A DNA stretch of 15,607 nt from Thermoleophilia bacterium (GTDB lineage: Bacteria; Actinomycetota; Thermoleophilia; Miltoncostaeales; Miltoncostaeaceae), in assembly GCA_016463385.1 (NCBI GenBank), contig JAEMRL010000017.1, positions 1 to 15,607 on the forward strand, written 5' to 3'. Both the position numbers and the translations under genes were made by a program. Below, one piece after another: positions 7,755 through 14,032 of this stretch. The notes beneath the pieces were generated by a model, which saw only the letters and a list, made by a program, of their open reading frames with translations, made no database searches and had not been told where the DNA came from. Every line of letters starts with the position of its first letter. The first letter of the stretch is position 1.

Positions 7755-8932
7755 CAGAGCTCGGGGAGGACCTTCCGCAGTGCCGTGACGAGCGCGTCGA
7801 GGTCCTCGACGTCGACCACCAGCGGCGGCAGCATCCGGACCGTGCGCGGGGAGGTGTTGTTGACGAGGAAGCCCTCGCGCAGCAGCGCATCGACCGCCTC
7901 GGCGGCCCGTGGGCGGGGGAGGTCGATGGCGCACATCAGGCCGCGGCCGCGCGCCTCGGTGGCGAGGCCGTCCTCGACGAGCCCCTCGAGGCCGGCGAGG
8001 AAGGCGGCGCCCTTGTCGCGCACCGACTGCTGCAGCTCGGCGTCGCCGAGCACCGCGCAGGAGGCGAGGGCGGCGGCGGCCGCCAGGGGGCTGCCGGCGA
8101 ACGTGGAGCCGTGGTCGCCCGGCTGCAGGACGGCGTCGAACTCCGGGGTCGCGACCAACGCGCCGATCGGGACGCCTCCGCCGAGGCTCTTGGCGAGGCA
8201 CATCACGTCGGGCGTGACGCCGACGTCCTGGTAGGCGAACAGGGGGCCGGTGCGCGCGAGACCGGTCTGGATCTCGTCGATGATCAGCAGCGCGCCGTGG
8301 CGGTCCGCCAGCTCGCGGGCGAGCCGGATCATCGCGTCGGGCACCGGGTGCACGCCCACCTCGCCCTGGACCACCTCGAGGAAGACGGCGCAGGTCGCCG
8401 GGCCGACGGCGGCCTCCAGGCCCTCCAGGTCGTCGCGGTCCACGTGGTGCACGCCCGGCACGAGCGGCCGGAAGGCCTCCTGCTTGCCGGGCTGGCCGGT
8501 CAGCGACAGCGCGCCGTAGGTGCGCCCGTGGAAGCCGTCGACCAGGGCGACCACCTCCGTCTTCGCGGGCCCGCCGTGCTTGCGCGCGAGCTTCAGGGCG
8601 GCCTCGTTGGCCTCGGCGCCCGAGTTGCAGAAGTAGACCCGGCCCCCCAGGGAGTGGTCGCGGATCCACTCGGCCAGCGCCACCATCGGCTCGGTGTAGT
8701 AGAGGTTCGAGACGTTGATCAGGCGCGCGGCCTGCTGCTGGATGGCCGTGACGACCGCCGGGTGGCAGTGGCCCACGTTGTTCATCGAGATGCCGGCCAT
8801 GCAGTCGACGTAGCGGCGCCCGTCGGCGTCGAACAGCGACGCGCCCTCGCCGCGCACGAACGCCACCGGCTGGCGCCGGTAGGTCTGCATCACGGCGGCG
8901 GCCTCCCGCTGGACGAGCACCTCGTCGATCAT
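7754..8932 (-). CDS. argD: Acetylornithine aminotransferase
   Basis: A 392-residue class-III PLP aminotransferase. It converts N-acetylglutamate 5-semialdehyde to N-acetylornithine with glutamate as amino donor, the fourth step of arginine/ornithine synthesis, in the cytoplasm. Visible features are the phosphate-binding NSGAEANE (103-110), FHGRTYG (134-140), the PLP-contacting Asp 219 in IIDEIQTGLARTG, the Schiff-base Lys 248 in CLAKSLGGG, and GSTFAGSP (275-282). Length matches bacterial ArgD. The frame extends upstream to 9124, but ATG 8932 begins the conserved protein and overlaps the argB stop by 4 nt (ATGA, 8929-8932), so translation is coupled. Some class-III relatives act on succinylornithine, ornithine or lysine intermediates; the argB and argJ neighbours support the ArgD assignment. 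Confidence 0.94.
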   Translation of the reverse strand: MIDEVLVQREAAAVMQTYRRQPVAFVRGEGASLFDADGRRYVDCMAGISMNNVGHCHPAVVTAIQQQAARLINVSNLYYTEPMVALAEWIRDHSLGGRVYFCNSGAEANEAALKLARKHGGPAKTEVVALVDGFHGRTYGALSLTGQPGKQEAFRPLVPGVHHVDRDDLEGLEAAVGPATCAVFLEVVQGEVGVHPVPDAMIRLARELADRHGALLIIDEIQTGLARTGPLFAYQDVGVTPDVMCLAKSLGGGVPIGALVATPEFDAVLQPGDHGSTFAGSPLAAAAALASCAVLGDAELQQSVRDKGAAFLAGLEGLVEDGLATEARGRGLMCAIDLPRPRAAEAVDALLREGFLVNNTSPRTVRMLPPLVVDVEDLDALVTALRKVLPEL

Positions 8933-9795
8933 GCGGTCACCTTCGTCCCGACCCCCGTCTCGGTGAAGATCTCGATCAGCACCGAGTGCGGCACGCGGCC
9001 GTCCACGATGTGCGCCTCCGGCACCCCGGCCTCGAGGGCGTCCACCACCGCGCCGAGCTTGGGGATCATCCCCGCGCCGACCGCGCCCGAGGCCATCAGC
9101 TCTCGCAGGTCGTGCAGGCGGCACTCGCTGATCAGGCTCTCCGGATCGGAGAAGTCGCGGAAGATGCCCTCGACGTCGGTGAGGAAGATCGCCTTGCGCG
9201 CGCCGAGCGCCGACGCCAGGTGCCCGGCGACGGTGTCGGCGTTGATGTTGTAGCTCTGGCCGTCGGCGTCGACGCCGACGGAGGCGACGACAGGGACGAA
9301 GTCGGAGAGCCGCTCCAGCACACGGCCGTCGATGCCGGCCACACGGCCCACGAAGCCGAGATCGCCGTCGGGGCTCGAGGCCTTCGCCGCGGTGATCAGG
9401 CCCCCGTCGTCGCCGGCGAGCCCCACGGCGGGCGCGCCCGCGACGTGCAGCTGGGCGACGATCTCCTTGTTGATCTTGCCCACCAGCACCATCTTCACGA
9501 GCTCCATGGTGGGGGCGTCGGTGACGCGCAGACCCTGGACGAAGCGCACCTCGAGGCCGAGGCGGTCGGAGTAGCGGGAGATGTCGGGACCGCCGCCGTG
9601 GACGATCACGGGCTTCATGCCCACCAGCTTCAGCAGCGCGACGTCGCGCGCGAAGGAGGCCTTCAGCTCGGGCGTGGTCATCGCCGCCCCGCCGTACTTG
9701 ATCACCACCGTCTCACCCGCGAACTCGCGGATGTACGGGAGCGCCTCCAGCAGGACGCCGACGCGCGGCTCGAGATCGGTCTTCGACGCGGGCAT
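8929..9795 (-). CDS. argB: Acetylglutamate kinase
   Basis: A 288-residue amino-acid kinase family enzyme that phosphorylates N-acetylglutamate, the second step and usual feedback point of arginine synthesis. Motifs: Lys 33 in VIKYGG, the HGGGP loop (66-70), FVQGLRVTD with Arg 90, GKINKEIV (107-113), YNINADTVAG with N185 and D187, and IPKLGAV with Lys 246. The N-terminal helix before the first strand (about 8-26) and the C-terminal HSVLIEIFTETGVGT resemble arginine-inhibited hexameric forms, so feedback inhibition is likely (inference). ATG 9795 fits the family N-terminus but has no clear ribosome binding site. An in-frame TAG lies one codon upstream and ends a 16-codon ORF that does have one, so initiation may be coupled. 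First gene of an argB-argD unit, now separated from argJ by the metal-uptake cassette. Confidence 0.94.
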   Translation of the reverse strand: MPASKTDLEPRVGVLLEALPYIREFAGETVVIKYGGAAMTTPELKASFARDVALLKLVGMKPVIVHGGGPDISRYSDRLGLEVRFVQGLRVTDAPTMELVKMVLVGKINKEIVAQLHVAGAPAVGLAGDDGGLITAAKASSPDGDLGFVGRVAGIDGRVLERLSDFVPVVASVGVDADGQSYNINADTVAGHLASALGARKAIFLTDVEGIFRDFSDPESLISECRLHDLRELMASGAVGAGMIPKLGAVVDALEAGVPEAHIVDGRVPHSVLIEIFTETGVGTKVTA

Positions 9796-9798
9796 GGG

Positions 9799-9849
9799 CT
9801 ACTCGGGGGTCGGGACGGGATCGGCCATCGGCCGGGGATCGTCGCACAT
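9799..9849 (-). CDS. Possible 16-residue leader peptide in frame ahead of argB
   Basis: On the minus strand, ATG 9849 follows GGAGG (9858-9854) by 4 nt and encodes MCDDPRPMADPVPTPE, then TAG (9801-9799). One codon later, in the same frame, comes the argB ATG. The arrangement would let ribosomes terminate and restart at argB, which has no good site of its own. It contains a single Arg codon, so it is not an obvious arginine-attenuation peptide. It could also be a decayed N-terminal extension of argB, or chance. Confidence 0.35.
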   Translation of the reverse strand: MCDDPRPMADPVPTPE

Positions 9850-9947
9850 GGTTCCTCCGCCTGCTGAAGGGGTGTCGCGGGGCACATCGGCCGGCGGGCG
9901 CCCATGCTGAAACCGCGCGACGGGCACGGTGATCCAGTCGAGACTCG

Positions 9948-9990
9948 GTTCCGTAGTTTGCCGTGACTAGCTACTATCCTTAGTCGGAAC
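9948..9990. promoter_or_regulatory. Nested dyads over the likely metal-importer promoter
   Basis: This AT-richer stretch in the divergent argB/importer region holds two overlapping inverted repeats. One is GTTCCG (9948-9953) with CGGAAC (9985-9990). The other is GACTA (9965-9969) with TAGTC (9981-9985), a 21-bp imperfect dyad. Two possible plus-strand -10 boxes, TACTAT (9972-9977) and TATCCT (9975-9980), lie inside the second dyad, about 40 nt before the ATPase ATG. DtxR/MntR-family operators are interrupted dyads of about this size placed over promoters, so a metal-responsive operator is plausible; the sequence does not match a motif I can name. No convincing argB promoter was found in this region. 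Confidence 0.35.
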
Positions 9991-10019
9991 TTGGACGCCG
10001 CTACGAAGGGTTGATCCGC

Positions 10020-10790
10020 ATGACCGCTCCGCACGCCGTCCCGGCGATCGAGCTCGCGCACATGACCGTCTCCTACGGGTCGAGCCCGGTGCTGTGGGAC
10101 GTCGACGCGACCTTCCCGGCAGGCGCGATGTCGGCCATCGTCGGCCCGAACGGCTCGGGCAAGTCGACGCTCCTGCGCGCCGCGCTCGGCCTCGTGCCCG
10201 CCGACGCCGGCCGCGCGACGATCCTCGGCCAGCCGGCCCGCGAGGCGATGCGCCGCGTGGCCTACGTGCCCCAGCGCGAGGCGGTCGACTGGGACTTCCC
10301 CATCACCGTGCGCGAGGTGGTCGAGATGGGCCGCTACCCCTCGGTGGGCTGGATCCGCCGCCTGCGCGCGGAGGACCGGGCGATCGTGGACGAGTCGCTC
10401 GAGCGGGTCGGCATGCACCCCTTCGCCGGACGCCAGATCGGCCAGCTCTCGGGCGGCCAGCGCCAGCGCGTCTTCGTCGCGCGGGCCCTCGCCCAGCGCG
10501 CCGAGCTGCTGGTGCTCGACGAGCCCTTCGCCGGCATCGACGCCCGCACCGAGGCGGCGCTGCTCTCGCTGCTCGCCGAGCTGCGCGACCGCGAGGGGCG
10601 CTCGGTGGTGATGGTGCACCACGACCTGCAGACGGTCCGCGAGGTCGTCGACTGGGTGCTGCTGCTCAACGTCCGCGCCGTCGCGATCGGCCCGGTCGCG
10701 ACCACGATGACCCCCGAGAACCTGCGCCGCGCCTACGGCGCCGGCGAGGTCGGCCTCGACGAGCGCGAGGGGGCGGCGTGGGCTGGCTGA
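10020..10790 (+). CDS. Manganese/iron-type ABC importer, ATP-binding protein
   Basis: A 256-residue ATPase of the cluster A-I metal importer family (MntB/SitB/TroB-like). Walker A GPNGSGKST is at 42-50, the Q-loop at 85 in VPQREAVDWDFPITV, the LSGGQRQR signature at 143-150, Walker B LLVLDEP (163-169), and the switch His in MVHHDL (198-203). The segments VDWDFPITVREVVEMGRY and VHHDLQTV are characteristic of the Mn/Fe/Zn branch. ATG 10020 lies 9 nt after GAAGGG (10005-10010); the earlier TTG at 10011 abuts that site. First gene of a four-gene operon, overlapping the next by 13 nt. The cargo is inferred as Mn (or Fe) from the family and from the adjacent MntH and binding protein. Confidence 0.92.
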   Translation: MTAPHAVPAIELAHMTVSYGSSPVLWDVDATFPAGAMSAIVGPNGSGKSTLLRAALGLVPADAGRATILGQPAREAMRRVAYVPQREAVDWDFPITVREVVEMGRYPSVGWIRRLRAEDRAIVDESLERVGMHPFAGRQIGQLSGGQRQRVFVARALAQRAELLVLDEPFAGIDARTEAALLSLLAELRDREGRSVVMVHHDLQTVREVVDWVLLLNVRAVAIGPVATTMTPENLRRAYGAGEVGLDEREGAAWAG

Positions 10791-12022
10791 TCGACCTCCT
10801 CCCCCTGCCCTACACCGACGCGGTGGTGGTGCTCGGGGCGGCCGTGCTCGGCATCGCCGCCGGCGTCCTCGGGGCGCTGGCGGTGCTGCCGCGCCGGAGC
10901 CTGGTGGGCGACGCGCTGGCCCACTCGGCGCTCCCCGGCGTGGCGATCGCGTTCCTGGTGACCGGCGCGAAGGACCCGGCGTCGCTGCTGGTGGGCGCGG
11001 GCATCGCCGGCCTGATCGGCGCGTTGATGATGGTGGGCATCGAGCGCACCAGCCGCATCCGGCCGGATGCCGCCATCGGCGTGGTGCTCTCGAGCTTCTT
11101 CTCCCTCGGGATCGTCCTGCTGACCTACATCTCGGGCACCGGGAACTCCGAGCAGGCGGGCCTCGAGACGTACCTCTTCGGCCAGGCGGCCGGGCTGCTC
11201 GAGCGCGACGTCGCGGTCATGGCGGGCCTCGCGGCCGGGGCGATCGCCTGCGTGGTGGTCGGCTTCCGCCCCCTGAAGGCCTCGATCTTCGACCGCGCCT
11301 TCGCGGCGTCGATCGGCCTGCGCGTGCGCGTGGTGGAGCTCGCCTCGACCGCCCTGCTGGTGGTGGCGATCGTGATCGGCCTGCGCTCGGTCGGGGCGAT
11401 CCTGATGGTCGCCATGCTGATCGTCCCCACGGTCGCGGCGCGCCAGCTCACCAACCGCCTCTCGCGCCTGCTGCCGCTGGCCGGCGTGATCGGCGGCGCC
11501 GTCGGCGCCACCGGCGCCCTGCTCTCCGCGCGGGCCGAGGTCCCGACCGGCCCGGTGATCGTCCTGACGGGCACGGTGGTCGTGCTGGCGGCGGTGCTGC
11601 TCGCGCCGGGGCGGGGCGTGGTCTGGCAGGCGTCGCGGCGCCGGGGCGAGCGGCGGACGGCGCGCTCGAACGGCGTGCTGATCGACCTCGAGACCGCCCT
11701 GCACGCCGGCCCGCCCCCGACCGCGGCCGAGCTGGCCATGGCGAGCGCCCGTCCGGCACGCGACGTGCGCCGCGGCCTGCGCGACCTGGGGCGCGCGGGG
11801 CTGCTCGAGCACGACGGCGAGCGCGTGCGCCTGAGCGAGTCGGGCGCGGCCGCGGCGCACACCGCCCTGGAGGGCCGCCGGCTGTGGTCGGCCTGGCTCG
11901 AGCACGGCTGGCGCCTCGACCCGGGTGACGCCCGCGAGCCCGACCCGCGCGACCTGCGCGGCAGCCTCGGCGACGACATGGTGGAGCGCCTGCTCGCGAT
12001 GGACGCGGCGGGCCGGCCGTGA
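10778..12022 (+). CDS. Metal ABC importer permease fused to a DtxR-like winged-helix domain
   Basis: A 414-residue protein in two parts. Residues 1 to about 285 are an ABC-3 family permease (ZnuB/MntC/TroC type): several hydrophobic helices, the conserved LVGDALAHSALPG (42-54) and SVGAILMVAMLIVP (204-217). After a basic linker (RRRGERR, about 287-293), residues about 297-414 form a soluble domain with a winged helix-turn-helix (TAAELAMAS, RDVRRGLRDLGRAG, then LLEHDGERVRLSESG), followed by helices matching the dimer/metal region of DtxR/MntR (RRLW..WLE, then DDMVERLLAM). Chlamydial YtgC-YtgR has the same order. By eye alignment to DtxR, H79, E83, H98, C102, E105 and H106 are R, S, E, R, R and G here, so the domain may not sense metal in the usual way. 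The GTG at 10778 follows GAGGGGG by 4 nt and overlaps the ATPase gene by 13 nt. The stop overlaps the next start (GTGA). Confidence 0.87.
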   Translation: MGWLIDLLPLPYTDAVVVLGAAVLGIAAGVLGALAVLPRRSLVGDALAHSALPGVAIAFLVTGAKDPASLLVGAGIAGLIGALMMVGIERTSRIRPDAAIGVVLSSFFSLGIVLLTYISGTGNSEQAGLETYLFGQAAGLLERDVAVMAGLAAGAIACVVVGFRPLKASIFDRAFAASIGLRVRVVELASTALLVVAIVIGLRSVGAILMVAMLIVPTVAARQLTNRLSRLLPLAGVIGGAVGATGALLSARAEVPTGPVIVLTGTVVVLAAVLLAPGRGVVWQASRRRGERRTARSNGVLIDLETALHAGPPPTAAELAMASARPARDVRRGLRDLGRAGLLEHDGERVRLSESGAAAAHTALEGRRLWSAWLEHGWRLDPGDAREPDPRDLRGSLGDDMVERLLAMDAAGRP

Positions 12023-12939
12023 GCGACGCGATGGTCATCGTTCTGACCGCCGGCCTGACGGCCACGGCCTGCTGTCTGCTCGGCCCCTTCCTGGTGCTGC
12101 GCCGGGTCGCCCTGATGGGCGACGCCGTGAGCCACGCGGTGCTGCCGGGCATCGTGGCCGCGTTCCTGATCTTCCAGACCCGCGCGCCCCTGGTGGTCGT
12201 GCTCGGGGCGGCGGTCTTCGCCGTGGTCTGCGTCCTCGCCATCGAGGCCCTGCGCGCCACGGGGTTGGTCGCCGGCGACGCGGCCATCGGCCTGGTCTTC
12301 CCCGCCCTCTTCGCGCTGGGCGTCCTCGGCATCCACCGCTACGCCGACGACATCCACCTCGACCTCGACTCGACCATCTACGGCGAGATCGCGTTCGCCC
12401 CGTTCCGGACGCTCGACGTCGCCGGGCTGGAGCTGGTGCGGTCGGTCGTCGTGATGGGCATCGTCAGCCTCGTGAACCTCGCGCTCGTGGGCCTGCTCTG
12501 GAAGGAGCTGAAGGTCACGAGCTTCGACCCCGAGTTCGCCCGCACGATCCGCATCCCGCCCCGTGTGCTGTCGCGGCTGCTGCTGATCGCGGTGGCCGTG
12601 ACCGCCGTGACCGCCTTCGAGTCGGTCGGCGCGATCCTGGTCGTGTCGCTGCTGATCGTGCCCGCCGCCGCGGCCTACCTGCTCACGGACCGGCTGATCG
12701 CGATGGTCGTGATCAGCGTCGCGATCGGCTGGTTCAGCGCGATCGCCGGATACGCGGGCGCGATCCGCGCCGACGCGTCGATCGCCGGCGCCATGGGCCT
12801 CAGCGCCGCCGTGGTCTTCGCCGTCGCCCTCCTCGCCTCGCCCCGCTACGGGCTGATCGCCCGGTCGGTGCGCCGCGCGCGCCGGCGCCGCGCGATCGCC
12901 ATCGCCCTCGACCCGACGACCCCCGAAGGAGCCTCGTGA
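12019..12939 (+). CDS. Manganese/iron-type ABC importer, second permease
   Basis: A 306-residue ABC-3 family permease. It keeps the same landmarks as the fused permease, VALMGDAVSHAVLPG near residues 30-44 and SVGAILVVSLLIVP about two thirds along, and has eight or more hydrophobic segments. There is no regulatory domain: it ends in a short basic tail (RRARRRR) plus a ~15-residue polar end. The two permeases would form a heterodimeric channel, as in TroCD or SitCD systems. The GTG at 12019 overlaps the preceding stop by 4 nt; an in-frame ATG at 12031 is an alternative start four residues later. The stop overlaps the start of the binding-protein gene in the same way (12936-12939), so the whole operon is translationally coupled. 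Confidence 0.92.
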   Translation: MSDAMVIVLTAGLTATACCLLGPFLVLRRVALMGDAVSHAVLPGIVAAFLIFQTRAPLVVVLGAAVFAVVCVLAIEALRATGLVAGDAAIGLVFPALFALGVLGIHRYADDIHLDLDSTIYGEIAFAPFRTLDVAGLELVRSVVVMGIVSLVNLALVGLLWKELKVTSFDPEFARTIRIPPRVLSRLLLIAVAVTAVTAFESVGAILVVSLLIVPAAAAYLLTDRLIAMVVISVAIGWFSAIAGYAGAIRADASIAGAMGLSAAVVFAVALLASPRYGLIARSVRRARRRRAIAIALDPTTPEGAS

Positions 12940-13883
12940 TCCGCCGTCGCCTCCGTGTCCTGCCCGCCGTCCTGGCAGCCCTCGTGCTCGCGGCCCTGGC
13001 CGCCGGCTGCGCCGCCGATCCGGGTGGGGGCGCCGACATCGCCGGGCGCACGGTGAAGGTCACGGCGACGACCAACTTCATCACCGACGCCGCACGCGTG
13101 GTCGGCGGCGACCGCGTCGAGGTGACCGGGCTGATGGGCCCCGGGGTCGACCCCCACCTCTACAAGGCGAGCGCCGGCGACGTCGCCTCGCTGCGCGAGG
13201 CCGACGTCATCTTCTACGGCGGCCTCGAGCTGGAGGGGCGGATGACCGACCTCCTCGACGAGCTCTCGGCCCGCCAGACCACGGTGGCCGTGACCCGCGA
13301 CATGCCCGAGGACGCCCTGCGGCGGCCCTCGGAGTTCGAGGGCAAGTTCGATCCCCACGTCTGGTTCAGCATCCCGCTCTGGGAGAGCGCGATCGACGTG
13401 ATCGCCGACGGCTACGCCGAGATCGACCCGGAGCACGCCGACGGCTACCGCGCGCGCGCCGCGGCCTACGTCGAGGAGCTGAAGGCGCTCGACGCCGAGG
13501 TGCGGCGCGACCTGGCCACCGTGCCGGAGCGCTCACGCGTGCTGATCACCTCACATGACGCGTTCGGGTACTTCGGCGAGGAGTACGGCTTCGACGTGGT
13601 CGCCATCCAGGGCACCTCCACCCAGACGCAGGCCACCACGGCCGACATCGAGCGGGTGGCGGAGGTGATCGCCGACCGCGACGTGCGCTCGGTCTTCGTC
13701 GAGTCGGCCGTCGCCCCCCAGACCATCGAGGCCGTCCTGGCCGCCGCGCGCGAGCGGGGGCAGCAGGCGCGCGTCGGCGGCTCCCTGTTCGCCGACGCCG
13801 CCGGCGACGAGGGCACCCCGGAGGGCACCTACATCGGCATGGTGCGCCACAACGTCGGACTGATCGCCGCCGGCCTGCGCTGA
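12936..13883 (+). CDS. Metal ABC importer substrate-binding lipoprotein (Mn/Fe type)
   Basis: A 315-residue cluster A-I (TroA/PsaA/MntA-like) solute-binding protein. Residues 3-5 are RRR, then a hydrophobic helix, then the lipobox LAAGC with lipidation Cys 25, so it is a membrane-anchored lipoprotein on the outer face. Likely metal ligands are His 74 (VDPHLY), His 141 (FDPHVW), Glu 256 (VFVESAV) and Asp 287 (LFADA), the H-H-E-D set typical of Mn/Fe binders. The His-rich loop common in zinc-specific ZnuA proteins is absent. The segment GTPEGTYIGMVRHN near the C-terminus is typical of the Mn branch. GTG 12936 follows AAGGAG (12926-12931) by 4 nt and overlaps the permease stop. Placing the binding protein last in the operon is less usual than first, but not rare. 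Confidence 0.92.
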   Translation: MIRRRLRVLPAVLAALVLAALAAGCAADPGGGADIAGRTVKVTATTNFITDAARVVGGDRVEVTGLMGPGVDPHLYKASAGDVASLREADVIFYGGLELEGRMTDLLDELSARQTTVAVTRDMPEDALRRPSEFEGKFDPHVWFSIPLWESAIDVIADGYAEIDPEHADGYRARAAAYVEELKALDAEVRRDLATVPERSRVLITSHDAFGYFGEEYGFDVVAIQGTSTQTQATTADIERVAEVIADRDVRSVFVESAVAPQTIEAVLAAARERGQQARVGGSLFADAAGDEGTPEGTYIGMVRHNVGLIAAGLR

Positions 13884-13896
13884 CCGACACGCCGAT

Positions 13897-13927
13897 GGGC
13901 GCGCCGCCATGCGCGCTCGAGGCGCCC
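13897..13927 (+). terminator. Weak hairpin after the binding-protein gene
   Basis: GGGCGC (13897-13902) can pair with GCGCCC (13922-13927) around a 19-nt GC-rich loop, 14 nt after the stop of the binding-protein gene. The stem is short and no T-run follows, so it may be chance. If real, it would separate the ABC operon from mntH. Confidence 0.2.
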
Positions 13928-13966
13928 GCCGTGCGGACGGGCCCGGCGGCCGCCGAAGGAGGCCCG

Positions 13967-14032
13967 GTGGGCGCCCTGCCGGAGCCCGGCCGGTGGCGTC
14001 GCCCCATCGGGCTAACATCGGCGCACCCGTGA
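13967..14032 (+). CDS. Possible 21-residue leader ORF overlapping the mntH start
   Basis: GTG 13967 lies 4 nt after a strong AAGGAGG (13956-13962) and opens a 21-codon ORF, starting MGALPEPGRW and ending SAHP. Its TGA (14030-14032) overlaps the mntH GTG (14029-14031) as GTGA. The reading frame differs from mntH. mntH has no ribosome binding site of its own, so this short ORF would deliver ribosomes by coupling. The peptide has no recognised function. A perfect 12-bp palindrome (13944-13955) abuts the ribosome binding site and could fold it away. Confidence 0.4.
   Translation: MGALPEPGRWRRPIGLTSAHP

Noticed and set aside
4359..8669. A 1436-codon minus-strand open frame
   Set aside because: It is antisense to the operon B ATPase and permease and out of frame with argD; its translation is Arg/Gly/Glu/His-rich low-complexity sequence, a typical high-GC shadow.
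8933..9124. Upstream extension of argD
   Set aside because: The added 64 residues are antisense-like Arg/Gly-rich sequence inside argB; ATG 8932 gives the conserved N-terminus and an ATGA overlap.
6185..9253. A 1022-codon plus-strand open frame
   Set aside because: It crosses the permease in a wrong frame and the antisense of argD/argB; no domain motif is visible and both underlying genes are certain.
9799..9849. Classical arginine attenuation peptide ahead of argB
   Set aside because: The short ORF has only one Arg codon and no following alternative hairpins, so attenuation by Arg-codon stalling is unlikely even if the ORF is translated.
10020..13883. A zinc-specific (Znu) assignment for the ABC importer
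   Set aside because: The binding protein has no His-rich loop, and its GTPEGTYIGMVRHN segment and H-H-E-D ligands fit the Mn/Fe branch; the adjacent Nramp supports Mn. Not fully excluded.
13884..14028. A yybP-ykoY manganese riboswitch ahead of mntH
   Set aside because: I could not find the conserved core or a matching multi-stem layout; the region holds instead a short ORF with a strong RBS.
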